Part shown: positions 9,576 to 20,600 of the stretch, piece by piece
Layout: each line of letters begins with the position of its first letter
How positions within the stretch are numbered: the first letter of the stretch is position 1
Origin: Hyposmocoma kahamanoa
Taxonomy: Eukaryota > Arthropoda > Insecta > Lepidoptera > Cosmopterigidae
Length of the DNA stretch: 64,000 nt
Direction: 5' to 3'
Assembly: GCF_003589595.1 (NCBI RefSeq)
Contig: NW_020653200.1
Coordinates: 367,406 to 431,405, forward strand
The notes under the pieces: generated by a model
Databases searched by the model: none
Seen by the model: only the letters and a program-made list of their open reading frames with translations
What the model was told of the DNA's origin: nothing
Position numbers and translations under genes: made by a program

Positions 9576-9715
9576 TAAGCTTGCGCACTGCATACGATTC
9601 GTATTCAGAAAACTCGGACCCACTTCGAATATCGCCTGTGCACTGAGACTGATCCGAATCCGTGAAAATACGCATATCCCTTGAACACCTATACTCTAGC
9701 CAAATTCGATGTAGA
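9576..9715 (+). repeat. Repeat G (MITE-like), copy 1
   Basis: Contains CTCGGACCCACTTCG, CCTGTGCACTGAG, GATCCGAATCCG and a second block (ATACGCATATC, CACCTATACTCTAG) shared with 20870-20983 and 43435-43605. Confidence 0.6.
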
Positions 9716-10139
9716 ATAAATGTCAACAAACAAAAACGTATGATTCATTTATAATGAATATTATTCAACAGAAGTTTCAAATCACCTAAAAATGATATAA
9801 AAATGACCAGTAATCAATAATTTGTAAAACTGTGTCATCCTTAGTAACTTTTTGATTTGAAGGTAGAGATTGCAAACATTCGAGTAAGGCTGTAATTCAA
9901 GTTCAGAATCGGAAATAAATACTGGATGATATTCATTCATTTTATTTAAGAACCATGCTCTTGTCGGTGTAGCCTCCTCCACTCCTCCCGGTCCATAGCC
10001 AACTCCTTGACCTCCCTGTAACTGCTCACTGGATGATATAATACGTAGTAAATTAATATCAAATAAAATCTTACAATTCTGTTTCTTTTCATGTACCATT
10101 ACCTACCATCTAGCAGTAAATATTAATAGGATGCAAAAG
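9716..10139. other. Unassigned stretch
   Basis: A 105-codon minus-strand frame (9782-10099) has a Gly-rich centre (GGQGVGYGPGGVEEA), but the flanks look like non-coding A+T-rich DNA. The sequence CTCCTCCCGGTCCATAGCC also resembles retroelement 3' sequence. I do not call a gene. Confidence 0.35.
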
Positions 10140-10310
10140 CTTATTTTGATTCCTAAATCATACGTATCAATAGGCATTTTGTAAACTTTACAATAATTGG
10201 CTAGGTAAGTATTACTTCTACGTAACCCAATTACCTACTTATCTATTTAAATTAAAATTAAGGGAGCAGGTCGTGGGCAGAACAAGCCTTAATAATGTAC
10301 ATTGAAAAAA
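10140..10310 (+). repeat. Repeat E, copy 2
   Basis: Matches 3835-3990 over GGCTAGGTAAGTATTACTTC, TTATCTATTTAAATT and TCGTGGGCAGA, with scattered differences and a small indel. Confidence 0.6.
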
Positions 10311-10534
10311 AATGTTCTTTTCCAGTGCCATCATTGGTTGCCTAGCAGTATTAAATATTCTACATCTTTTTTTATTCTTTTTTATTAATAATTTAGGCTT
10401 GGATACAAGTCCTTTGAGTCATGTCTTCGTTTAATTATGTTTCTGTAAATATGGCCGCCACAAAGAGGATAGGTAATTTGAGGCGGCGTGCTTGAATTGA
10501 CTCGGGATTCCTTAGAACGGGCCGATATTGGTAT

Positions 10535-10800
10535 TTTAGTTCCAGGTTCGTATAATTTCGCTTTTTAATCTTCGATTAAGGCACAATAGCACTATCCTAT
10601 TACACTTTAAACTAGATTTCACAAAATAATTGAAAGTCAAAATTAAAACGACACTTTTTTTCCCTCCAGGCCCAGAGCGAATCAACATTCTACATCGAAT
10701 TAGACTAGATGAAATGATCCCTGTGACAATTCGGACGGCCATTTCTCGGATTCGGAACTCATACGAATCGGACGTAACACGCAAACGCTCGCTCTTATAT
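10535..10800. repeat. Repeat G, copy 2
   Basis: Carries the other arm of the family: CTCGGATTCGGAACTCATAC, then GAATCGGACGTA and CGCAAACGC, with ATGATCCCTGTGACAATTCGG before it. This arm is roughly the reverse complement of the GTGCACTAAGTCCGATACGAATCCGAG arm split across other copies, which points to a foldback or MITE structure. Confidence 0.5.
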
Positions 10801-10832
10801 ATGCTTCAAAATCGTAACGCATTAATACTGAT

Positions 10833-10918
10833 ATTACTGCTTATTCTTATACATAGGCAAGGTGGCAGTACTTCCCTGGACAAACTTTTTCAGAAGGAGC
10901 TCTACTGCTACCAATACT
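10833..10918 (+). repeat. Repeat C, 3' fragment
   Basis: The 3' block GGCAAGGTGGCAGTACTTCC followed by CTGGACAAAC and GGAGCTCTACTGCTACCAA matches the end of longer copies such as 38599-39032. Confidence 0.7.
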
Positions 10919-11360
10919 TAAAAGTAATGTTAAGAAACAATAATAATATGATAATAACATAATAATAATAAAATAAAAGAAATCAATTTAACGTGAATGT
11001 TTTCCGCTTCGACATTTTAGGGACTATAATTACAAAAATCGTAGTCAGAAATTCAAACATTTCAAAGTAAAAATTAATTGTCGATAAACATCAATCATCG
11101 TAAATGAACATCACAATATTTGAGTCTAGAAATTTCTGTGGAGACAAAAAGAAATCATTGAATAATGATAGAAATAGTAACAAAAAATGCAAATAGTTGT
11201 CCGTAGTAAAACCAAATGTTATCCCACTGGTTTTAAAAATTTTGTTTTCACTCCCATTTTTATAAGGTAAATCGCTACAACTTGGCATTTTCACGTTTTA
11301 CGAGAGATCTTGTATGTACAACGATCGCCATGTCACTGTAGCGACGTTGAAGGCGTGTCA
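10919..11360. other. Unassigned A+T-rich stretch
   Basis: AATAATAATA runs at 10937-10976; otherwise no structure seen. Confidence 0.45.
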
Positions 11361-11391
11361 CCTCGATATGGTCATTTTGACCATATCGAGG
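11361..11391. repeat. Perfect 14-bp hairpin
   Basis: CCTCGATATGGTCA, loop TTT, then TGACCATATCGAGG. Outside the stem GGCGTG (11352-11357) and CACGCC (11402-11407) could pair again across bulges. It may be the core of a small inverted-repeat element. Confidence 0.7.
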
Positions 11392-11444
11392 CGATAAGAA
11401 CCACGCCCTTATACCAAATCTCCCCTTTATTTCCTAAATCTATG

Positions 11445-11627
11445 ATAATAACGCAACACACACATAGCCCCGCACTAGGGATACCCTGTGTCACAGGTGC
11501 CATGGACACACATATAGACAAGCACAAATTACATCCAAATTCATGAGAGATAATTCATAATTGGGAATTGAACCCAGGACCTCTGCGTGGCAGTCCGGCA
11601 TGGTAACCGTTCGGCCACAGAGGCAGT
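11445..11627 (-). mobile_element. SINE-A, internally deleted
   Basis: The body lacks the segment holding ATATTTGTATGGCC, and the B box is changed (GGTTCAATTCC). The A box end CGGCCACAGAGGCAGT is intact at the right edge. Confidence 0.85.
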
Positions 11628-11915
11628 TAAAACTATTAATAAAAAGGGAATAATTACAATACTTTCAATGCGCGTGTTTCCTTTCAATCAAATTAGCTAT
11701 CTTGACAATTTAAAGCAGTTCATGTCCTATTGATTTTTCCCTCGCTGTTATGTGATACGGAGGTAAATTACTTCAATATTGTAGACAGAATAATTTGCTT
11801 CATGAAAAAAGAACTTAAGCTACGAGAACTCCTTGTTTTGTATTTTTTGTAATAAATTTTCACAACTAGACAAAGGTCACGACACGTACATGCGCCCTCT
11901 TCGTGTACCTACGTG

Positions 11916-13164
11916 AGGCGCACTATAAATTTCCGGAATTAATAAGAAAAAATACTATGAATGGTCAGAAATGAATTTATTGTTTCTCAAAATATTCACC
12001 GTTAGCGTTAATGCAGTTATTCATACGAATGAACCAATTTTGAAAACTTTTAGACGGCACCTACGTGACAATCTCTGAAACATATTTTTCATACTCTTCG
12101 ACAGCCTTTTCAGGTGATGAAAATCGTTGACCGCGTAACTGGTTCTTAATTTTTGGAAATAAATAAAACTCACAAGGTGCCAGGTCGGGACTGCACGCGG
12201 GATGGCTCATAATGTCAACGTTGTTCACCTTCAAAAATTCATTTGTCTGTCTGACCGTGTGAGAACTAGCATTATCGTGGTGCACGATGATACGGTGTTT
12301 ACGGTTATTTTTACTGAGTTTGTCAATAACTTCCTGCAAACAAATGGTCGTGTACCAATCGCTATTCACAGTACAACGATTCTCCAAAGTGGCAGTAGCC
12401 ATGTGTACAGTTTTATTAAAAAAGAAGCAATCATCAGCTTAGATGCACTTTGCACGCGCGCCACTTTGGTTGGTTCGGCTCATCTCGAAAGACCCATGTG
12501 CTCGATTGCTGCTTTGTTTTGGTATCGCAACTACAAATCCATGTTTCGTCACCTGTTACTATGTCCACACTAAATTTAATGCCCCTTCGTTGAATCTGGT
12601 AATCATGGCATTGCACCAAGTGACGCGATCCGTTTTTTGAGCCTCAGTCAAATTGCGTGGGATCCACCGAGAGCACCGCTTTTTCACACCCAAATGTTTG
12701 TGTAGTATTGATTGTATTTGACTCGTGCCTATGCCTAAAGTTGCCCGAATCTCATGGTATGTCGCAAACCTATCTGTTTTGTTGTTCACAGCATGGACGG
12801 GAGACCATCACGAAATTCGTCACTGAGATTCACACGACCGCGTTTGAATTCTGCAAATCAGCTATAAATAGTCGTCTTGCATGGTGCTTCATCGCCAAAA
12901 GGAGTTTGAAGCCGTGAGAAGTTCCGCTGAGCTGTTAAATTACACTTAAAGTCGTAGAAAATCATACTATGAAAATTTTCACGAGTTAAATCCATGGTGA
13001 TGTAGACAACCAATTTCTAAAGTGACGCGACTGTGTAAGAACAAGTGACAGTCAGATGAAACAAGCTGTATTCTGCAGCCAAAGAATTCCATTTTCAAAT
13101 TTTGTAATTACTTTTTAAATATTGTTTATGTAAGCGGTCAGTTCCGGAAACTTATAGTGCGCCC
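11916..13164 (-). mobile_element. Mariner element, decayed
   Basis: The right end, read inward, is GGGCGCACTATAAGTTTCCGG and is preceded by TA. The left end AGGCGCACTATAAATTTCCGG differs at two positions. The 1249-bp length is normal for mariner and the transposase fills most of it on the minus strand. Both ends are present, so it is a full-length but inactive copy. Confidence 0.93.
11977..12995 (-). pseudogene. Mariner transposase pseudogene
   Basis: The DDE/D cut-and-paste transposase of mariner elements. Translation from ATG at 12995 begins MDLTRENF and shows the N-terminal DNA-binding region (TPFGDEAPCKTTIY, FAEFKRGRVNLSDEFRDG). The catalytic part follows: VTGDETWI with the first Asp (about 12540), IIVHHDNASSHT with the second, and SPDLAPCEFYLFP with the third, at mariner D34D spacing. 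The C-terminus ends NANGEYFEKQ. Stops interrupt the helix-turn-helix region (before FAEF and after the DGLPSML string), frameshifts occur near 12430-12620 and 12780, and a TAG lies at 12061. All three acidic residues survive, but the gene cannot make a full protein. Confidence 0.93.
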
Positions 13165-13274
13165 TATGTATTTAGTACTTGGACTTCCATCCTCTAAGAT
13201 TTAGTACCTTTCCTTGTTTTGATGGAAAGGGTGACAAGTGCCTGTTCTTTATGTCATGAATGTCATTTGTCATA

Positions 13275-13465
13275 ATTGCCTCCGTATTCGAAAGGTTACC
13301 ATGCTAGTCTGCCACGAAGATCCCGGACCGGAAGAAATATTTGTATGGCCTACATTTATTTTTCTCATGAATTTGGGTGTAATTTGTGGGCTTCTGTATG
13401 TGTGTCCATGGCACTAGCGACACAGGGTTTCTTCATTTCTCTAGTGGGCTATGAGTGATTGCGTA
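13275..13465 (+). mobile_element. SINE-A, degraded
   Basis: The head has lost the B box sequence (reads GATCCCGGACCGG), but the body (ATATTTGTATGGCCTACATT, TGTAATTTGTGG, CCATGGCACTAGCGACAC) is recognisable. One of the more diverged copies here. Confidence 0.85.
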
Positions 13466-14229
13466 AAAAAAAGAAGGATAAATGTTATATAGTTGTACAG
13501 GACAGGGTAAGCGTCTATGTTTTTCAGGAAGTATTCTGTTGATCGCGGGATTTCTTCAAGTTTGCTATATATTGTTAATGTTTTCATTATCAGAATGTAT
13601 CGTGAATTACATTTACTATTGCGTTTCTATGTTTGTGCTCATTTCTGTCGTTTTCTTCACTCCATTCCTGTACAGTCCATACTATTCACTTCACAGACCT
13701 AATCAACACACAGAGTAATTCTTGTTTAGACTCCTGTCTCTCATCAAATTTACTGTTTTATTAGTAATGTATCCTACACGAGAAATAATAATAATATTAA
13801 TAATATTCTTTATTTCTCACTTTATAAAGTTATCTTTTATATAAGTAATTAATATTATGGACTCATCATTGATATATGTTTGTAAGAGGCTGGAGTCCAT
13901 ACTAGGATTTCACCTTTGTTACGGATCTTCACGCACTCACCAACCGGATTTCCCATTGTATTATAACATAATATGAAAGCGTTAATATGTTCTAATTTAC
14001 AGAGAGATTATACAAGATTATTGTAATAATAATACAAAAGAAAAGATAAACAAATAATATCCTTATTATTATTTACGTAAAGCTATTAACAGAATAGAAG
14101 AGACATCGGGATCTTAGCAGAACGACAACAAACATTCGTTGAACTCTAATACCCATCAAGTTGACTAGATCGTTAATCTTGAGCAACAACGCCTTATTTA
14201 GTCCGTCAGCTCCCAGGACACAGTAAACA
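13466..14229. other. Unassigned A+T-rich stretch upstream of candidate promoter
   Basis: AATAATAATATTAATAATATT near 13785-13806 and a 78-codon hydrophobic frame at 13482-13718 were noted. The frame has no family signature and its hydrophobicity follows from T-rich composition. Confidence 0.4.
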
Positions 14230-14582
14230 TACTACTTCCGTATGGCAGGCGGGCGGCCCGTTTTCGTTTGAATGTCAATCGTCATATAGCCTTGCCCAAC
14301 GCCGTCTTTCGAGTTACGAATTGTAACGGTGAAAGGCGGACGCAAAGTGGGGGCAAGCCTGCGTCTGCGCCGGCAGCCATGACAGTCCGTTGCGAACGCA
14401 ACACCAGAACGCCGTTTTGCAAGAGCTTTACATTATCCAACACGTCGCCGCTGTAAACTTTTACCTTCGCGCGTTTATTTAAAATTCCAAAACGGACAGT
14501 GATGTGAGTGTTCAGTGGATGATTAGAAAAATTATGAACAAGTGCTAGTTTCTTGTTTTTCAACCAGAGCGACAGTTGCAAA
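14230..14582 (+). promoter_or_regulatory. Candidate CpG-rich promoter and 5' UTR
   Basis: This is among the most G+C- and CpG-rich stretches in the neighbourhood (for example GGCGGGCGGCCCG near 14248 and GTCTGCGCCGGCAGCC near 14362). An arthropod initiator-like TCAGT lies at 14512-14516. A weak TATA-like TATTTAAA lies about 35-38 bp upstream of it, a little further than ideal. The ATG at 14583 would then follow a 5' UTR of about 70 nt. The assignment rests on composition and spacing alone. Confidence 0.35.
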
Positions 14583-14640
14583 ATGTTTTTGAGTTTGTGC
14601 CTTGTTATTTGGAGTGCCTTCGCGCCGGCTCTGGCCCAAG
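14583..14640 (+). CDS. Candidate first coding exon, secreted or membrane protein
   Basis: The ATG is in a good insect context (GCAAAATG). It opens a 58-nt exon encoding MFLSLCLVIWSAFAPALAQ plus the first base of a Gly codon, ending at a consensus donor CAAG/GTGAGT (14640/14641). The peptide has the layout of a signal peptide: no N-terminal charge, a hydrophobic core of about 10 residues, and a PALA/Q cleavage site. Read through as an intronless frame it continues past the donor to a stop at 14753, but the donor and signal peptide make splicing more likely. The mature protein is not identifiable because no downstream exon was recognised. The gene would be secreted or membrane-anchored. The donor and signal peptide are seen; their joint function is inferred. 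Confidence 0.42.
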
Positions 14641-15553
14641 GTGAGTTGAACAATGCCTACTGCTTCCTTTTGGGCATTGCGCGAAAAACTTGCGTACGCG
14701 AGTGTCCGCGGATGACAGTAAATGCGTATCCAACTCTACTAACACCAGTATAGATGTAACTGAATAAACGACATCAATTTTATTATATTTTTATTTATTT
14801 AATGTGGCTTAGACTTTCGAACAACTTTTTTTTGGTTATATAAACATAAACCGAAAGTTTATATTTCACTCTATATTTCAATATTAGGTAAGTATCTCAA
14901 ATATTTTTTCAATTTCTTTTATTTTCCGTCTATGTACACTAGCTAGCTTTATGTCTCTTTTAAGTTTGAAAAAATCTTGTTCTTCTTTTCCAAATTTTAC
15001 TTAAACCTATTTATTTTCTATTTTTACGTTGATTTTCCAATATGTGTTATCTAATAATGAACTGTACTAATACGTAAAATTATTGTTATATTGAATTTAT
15101 TTCGTATAGTGCTGTAATAACTGTGAGTGAACAATAAGAAAAAGATCTAGGTCACAACAATATTGGTCCTCCAAGAGCGAAGTTTACGAATACCAATGGC
15201 TGCAGTTCCTTTTATGTCTGCACTTTCCCTAGATTGTACACGCTTTTAGCACCATTGCATGGACAAGAGATTTTATTGCGCGAGTAATTCAATTCAGGTT
15301 AGTAGGCGAGAGAGCATGAATAAAGTTTTACTTAAGTCGTATAAAAGTGTCTCGTGTCTAAATTTAAAACTTATAGACACAACACTTTAGCATTTTAATT
15401 TCATAATAGCCTCAGATTAGAAAAACGCATGATGATCACTCGTAGATGAAGCACGTCGGTCCTCCGTATGTATTTTGAAATTGATGCGGCCATACGTACC
15501 CATATTGTCGGATTTTTATTATAGATAACAAACCTACAGCTATTAATATTTAA
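14641..15553 (+). other. Possible start of a long intron
   Basis: Begins at the GTGAGT donor. The first 100 bp remain CpG-rich (GCGCGAAAAACTTGCGTACGCG), then the sequence becomes A+T-rich. No exon, repeat or hairpin was recognised up to the SINE at 15554. Confidence 0.35.
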
Positions 15554-15760
15554 ACTGCCTTCGTGGCCGAACGGTTACCATGCCGGACTGCCACGCAGAG
15601 GTTCCAGGTTCGATTCCCGGGCCGGGAGAAATATTTGTACGGCCTACATTTATTTCTCTCGTGAGTTTGGAAGTAATTTGTGGCTGTCTATGTATGTGTC
15701 CATGGCACCCGCGACACAGGGTTTCCCTAGTATGGGGCTATGTTGAGTGTGTGCGTTATT
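15554..15760 (+). mobile_element. SINE-A
   Basis: Near-complete: A box TGGCCGAACGG, B box GGTTCGATTCC, body and GTGTGTGCGTTATT end. The tail runs into poly(A) rather than (ATT)n. Confidence 0.93.
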
Positions 15761-16486
15761 AAAAAAAAAGTCACTTTGAAAAATAATGTTATTATATATA
15801 ATTATGTGTTTGGTTCAGATTTTTATGAACTGATTCAATCAAAAAGAAATGGTGAAGATTTTTGAACCTTAACCAATTTTGAATTTACATTCAATCTCCA
15901 CACATTGCTACCATGTATTGTTGTAAAATTCTTGATTTAAAAAAAGTAAAATTTAGATGTTTTCAAAAGGAGATGCCCTTTGCGCATTTATTATCCACTA
16001 TTCCATCAATTTATTACTTATTATGAAGTATATATTTATCTCTATAGTTATGATATTATTTTGTGTCATATAATTTTTGTTTTGTTGTACACGTATTTAT
16101 TTATGTATTTTAGTTATTGTGTCCTTTACTTAGGTATACAGGAAGAAATTTCTTTAAGAAATAATCAGAACCTTTTGTTTGTGATATCCTTTTTAAAATG
16201 TGAGACGATTGGGTCACATATTAACGTGCCCAGTCACAACGTGAATTTTAATTAGTTTGTGGTGAGTGATCAGAGTGCCGATCGAACATCTGTCGACCTT
16301 CAAAAGTTTTGGCCGAAGGGTGATATATCGGCGATTCCCCGGCCGGTTACCAGATTGCGCCACACGTCGCGAACAAGTGCAACTCGTGTAGATTAGTTAT
16401 TATATTGTTATATTATATTGCATACATAATAATCCTTAAGGTATATTTATACGGGGCATGTGGCCAGAATTCAATAAATAATAAAA
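15761..16486. other. Unassigned A+T-rich stretch
   Basis: A 91-codon Tyr/Phe/Ile-rich frame (15980-16255) has no domain and reads like T-rich chance sequence. CGATTCCCCGGCCGGTTACC at 16333-16352 hints at a tRNA-like remnant. Confidence 0.4.
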
Positions 16487-16570
16487 CAAAACGTACCTGT
16501 GCCAGCCTAGATTCGAAACCATGTCTTCTACTTGCGAGGTGGTAAGTCACACCAGCTACCACGGCCCAAT
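16487..16570 (-). repeat. tRNA-like SINE head, separate type
   Basis: On the minus strand TGGTAGCTGGTG resembles an A box and GGTTTCGAATCTAGGC a B box at tRNA spacing. It does not belong to SINE-A or SINE-B. I see no acceptor-stem pairing good enough for a true tRNA gene. Confidence 0.45.
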
Positions 16571-16728
16571 GTCTTACTGAATAGGGGTTAGGAAATAGTC
16601 GATCGCGCTGGCCCAATAACAACGTTCAGACATTCGAGACTCTTTGAAAATTATGTCATCTCTAATGTATATGCTGTTAATGCAAATAAATAATAGTAGT
16701 TTGTATAACAAGTGCAATAAACGCGTTG

Positions 16729-16788
16729 TTTTACCCGAGACGAGTATATCTTAAGATTAAGTATCTTAAGATATAGTCGAGGGTAAAA
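16729..16788. repeat. Imperfect inverted repeat
   Basis: TTTTACCC and GGGTAAAA bracket ATATCTTAAGA ... TCTTAAGATAT, an 11-bp inner stem. It is probably a tiny foldback element or the joined ends of one. Confidence 0.6.
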
Positions 16789-17889
16789 TGAGTTGTATGA
16801 ACGAGTTTACACTCCGCTTTTCACTTCGATTGCGAGGAAATTAAACAGCAATATTACAAATAAACGATAACACTGCTATTGCCAAGAAAAAATTTCTTTC
16901 CGCCAATATACTAAATTTTTTTCTACACGTGACTCAGGTCGGACTACATAATGCTCAGTTATATTTTACAAGCTTTTATTTTTTATGCATTTCTATTTCT
17001 TATAACTTATTAGAATTACTATTGCCTACTTTTTAATTTTGTATTATAACACGGATTTAAAAAACAAAAGCAAAACTTTATTTTATAAAGTTCTAGTGTG
17101 CGTGGCTGTTGGCGCAGGCGTTATTGCCTCGGTCTTAAACGACGATTTTATTTGATGCACTAGAGCATAAAATCCTATTTTATGCAGCCTACACCCAGCA
17201 TAAATACGAACTTTAAGAACATGAGAAGTAAAAAAAAAATAAAAGCTCACTTTATTGCCTCCTATATAAACAAAACAAAATTATAAAAACTTTCAACAAA
17301 CAACTACACTTAGATATTAAGTAGGAACACAGGAGGCAAAAGGAGGTGTCTCAGCTGGCGCTGCTCCTGTTCAGAACAGTCGCAGCGCTGGTTTTCAGTC
17401 ACCCCGTTTTCCCGAAGATGGAATGCGGGACATGAGCAGTATCTAGGGCAGGACTATAATATTATCTATATATAATACATTCAAATTTTGATCTAATAGA
17501 GCTAATACAAACAAAGTGCGCGTGTGTGTGTGTCCATACCAAGTACCTGGTCTCAAATTAGGAAATTCTTTAACATTAGAAGATTAGAAGAAAAATTAGG
17601 GACACTTGTCACCCAGCCCAAACCGAGGTCGTCAAAAATATACAAATGTCAACAATGATTGGAAGAACTAATGAAATCTATGAAGCGTATAGAATAGGCT
17701 TGATTAATTCAGCAGTGGATATTTTATCCTTATTAACCTCGGGGACGACAGACCTGAGCCAATCCCTTGCGAACTACTATGAAATTAAAAGCTTAATCTG
17801 ATTAAAGAGCACTTCGAAAATGGGTACAACTTATTAACTTCTAACTATAAAATATTCTGACTGAATAAAATTGCAGACATCCATTAAAA
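16789..17889. other. Mostly unassigned, with a G+C-richer patch
   Basis: Around 17225-17450 a CTTTATTGCCTCCTAT stretch, then AGGAGGTGTCTCAGCTGGCG and GCGCTGCTCCTGTTC, read like the 3' part of an old retroelement on the minus strand. No frame confirms it. GTGTGTGTGTGT occurs at 17521-17532. Confidence 0.35.
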
Positions 17890-17893
17890 TAAT

Positions 17894-20004
17894 ATGATTA
17901 GGATTAGGATGCCTGGTAAAGCTGTGACCTCGAGATCCCTGCAGAATATAAATTTAGACAGTTTTACTAGCGACCTTAACTCCATAGACTGGGAATCTGT
18001 GGGTGCTGAAGCAACTGTTGATGCAATGGTTGCCAAATTTAATATACTGCTCACGGAACTCTTTGACAGGCATGCTCCCTATAGAATTTTGCATATAAAA
18101 GAACCTAAGTCCCTGCCGTGGATAACTGACACGCTTAAATTTATGATGGATTTGCGCAACGAAGCTAGGGCGAAGAAAAAACATTCAAACTCAAATATGC
18201 GGTACTACAAGGACCTTAAAAGTTTAGTAGAAACTAGTATTTATTATGAAAAACGTGCTTATTTTAACCATTTTGTTAATTCTAATGTAAAAGATAGTGT
18301 TAAGCTTTGGAAAACCTTAAAAACCAAAATTTTAATAGACCCGAGTAAAAGTGAATACCTTCCCGACTGTTTCGGTGACCCTGATTTGATAAATGATCAC
18401 TTTTTGAATGTCCCTAGGCATGTTGATATGGCTGTTAGTTTAGAGAGAAGTAAATTTGAGACTTCTAGTTTTGGGGCTGATTCCTTCACTCTTCAACCTG
18501 TTACGGAAATGGATGTTTCGAAATATATCTTGTCTGTCAAGTCAAATGCAATGGGGTGTGACAATATTAGCCGTGACATGATTATGTTGACGTTACCAAA
18601 GACCTTGTCGATAATCACTGCGATTGTGAATAGGTCCATTTTGACAGGTAGGGTACCTAGACTGTGAAAGAAAGCATTGGTCACTCCACTACCTAGACAA
18701 TCCCAGTGAACTAAAAGATCTTAGGCCTATTAGTTTACTGCCTTTTCTTTCCTAAATTCTAGAAAGGGCAGTATATCGTCAGCCTCTATGTCATGCAGAC
18801 AAGAATAATATGCTCCCTTGTCGTGGCACGGTTACTGCTTTGCTGGACGTAACTGATAATATACTAGCGGCACAGGACGCTGGCCGTGGTACGATTCTTT
18901 CACTCTTGGACTTTTCTCGAGCTTTTGATAGCATTGACGTTTCTCTTCTGCTATCAAAATTAGTCTACTATGGACTAGACCCACGGGAGGTTCAGTGGTT
19001 TAGTGATTACCTAAGTGACCGATGCCAGTCTGTAAGACTCAAGAAACGCAACTGCATTGATATGGTTCCCAATTTGCAGCCGGTTCATCGTGGTGTTCCA
19101 CAGGGTTCGATATTAGGTCCTCTACTATTTATAATATACAGTGCTGATTTGGTCCAAGTAATAAAACATAGTAAATTCCACTTGTACGCCGATGATGTTC
19201 AGCTGTATATTTCTGAAGTGCCTGAGAGAATATCGGATTCTATACGGCTGCTCAATGAAGACCTAAATGCGATAGCTGAATGGTCGGTCCGAAATGCGCT
19301 AGTACTAACCTAATAAATCAAAGTTTATGGTGCTTGGATCAAAAGTTCAGATTAGGAAAATTTTAAACAAGTCACCAGTAGTTAGTATTTTAGGTCAAAG
19401 TATTTCCCGGGTTCATGAAGCTAGAAATCTTGGTGTTCTGTTGGACAGCGAACTCCGTTACGAAAAACATTTAGAAAATGTTGTAAGAAGTTGCTTTTAT
19501 AGACTGAAAGTCTTGTACAAAATTAGGAATTTATTGTCCGAGGGAGTTAGGATCACTTTGTGCGAATCCCTGGTGCTGTCTCGTCTCAACTATGCGGACC
19601 TTGTTTATGGCCCTCGACTGTTATAAAAAACAAGTCGCTTAATACAACGCATACAGAATGCATGTTGTAGGTTTATTTTTGATGTTTCGCCTAGGAGTCA
19701 TATAACGCCGTTTCTTAATAATGCATGTATACTCAACATGGAATCTCGCAGACAGTTACATCTTGCCTCTTTAATGTTTGATATTGCAAAATTCAAAAAT
19801 CCAGATTATCTTTTTTCAAAATTACAATTTCCCCACTTTTATAAACGGTACGACCATATTCCTAGATATTTACGTCTCCCGCTAAGCATGCAGCGACATC
19901 GTGCAGCAGCGTTCACCGGCAGTTTTCGCTACCACGCAACAAAGTGTTGGAATAATATTCCACCACCTTTAAGACTTTTAAAATCTAAACGCACCTTCAA
20001 GTAA
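17894..20004 (+). pseudogene. Broken ORF2 with reverse-transcriptase motifs
   Basis: Segment 17894-18667 covers the linker upstream of the polymerase (PWITDTLKFMMDLRNEARAK, then KAN-like SVKSNAMGCDNISRDMI). After a damaged patch (18668-18809), 18810-19313 carries the polymerase: LLDFSRAFDSID with the first catalytic Asp, HRGVPQGSILGPLLFI (motif B), and HLYADDVQLY with the YADD pair. Segments 19327-19626 (ARNLGVLLDSEL) and 19738-20004 (RYHATKCWNNIPPPLR) are the C-terminal region. At least three frame breaks (about 18668-18810, 19314, 19627) make it inactive, though the YADD catalytic motif survives. The LDFSRAFDS and YADD style suggests CR1/Jockey; the exact clade needs a tree. Confidence 0.9.
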
Positions 20005-20599
20005 AAGGTAAAGGAACTTCTTCTTGACAGCCAAAAAAAGGGTATTTCACAGAGCTTTGCTTAGGTGGCGAAAATTTGCTGCATATCATCATCATCAGCC
20101 TATTGAAGTCCAGTCCAGTCCTATTGCATATATTGTGTATTAAAACCATGATTAACCCACTAACAGTTTAATTTTCTTTTATATCTGTATTTCACTTGTT
20201 TTTCTTAATTTTTCTTTTATATATTGTACTCTTACAATATATAATTTGAATTAAATCACTAATATTTTTAATTTATTTTTTAAACATTATATTTATATTA
20301 TCTTCCTATTTATTTGGTTTCTATATGTTTAAATATAATTAAATGGAAAAATGACGTCAGCGAGCTGATTATCGTATCCGCGATTACCTCTAGGTTATGG
20401 CTGAAAATCAGCGGTTTGCTCTTGAGTAAACACCGACGCTGAGCTATGACCTTTTTGCACTGCTGCAGCACACGTACATAACTGGGTGTCTAGCAGTGCT
20501 GCGACTCTGCTGTTTCTGTCTATTTTTTGTTTTGTTTGTGTTTTTATTTTTTATTTTTTTGCTGTTATGTACGTGTGAATGTAGAAACAAATAAACATT

Positions 20600-20600
<1 letters not shown>

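Noticed and set aside
9782..10099. 105-codon minus-strand frame with Gly-rich centre
   Set aside because: No splice or promoter context, low-complexity flanks, and partial likeness to retroelement 3' sequence.
14282..14653. 123-codon minus-strand frame over the candidate promoter
   Set aside because: It overlaps the plus-strand signal-peptide exon and CpG island, has no domain, and is explained by G+C-rich composition.
16487..16570. Possible functional tRNA gene
   Set aside because: Boxes are present, but acceptor and anticodon stems do not pair convincingly; a SINE head fits better. The same holds for the SINE-A, SINE-B and SINE-C heads.
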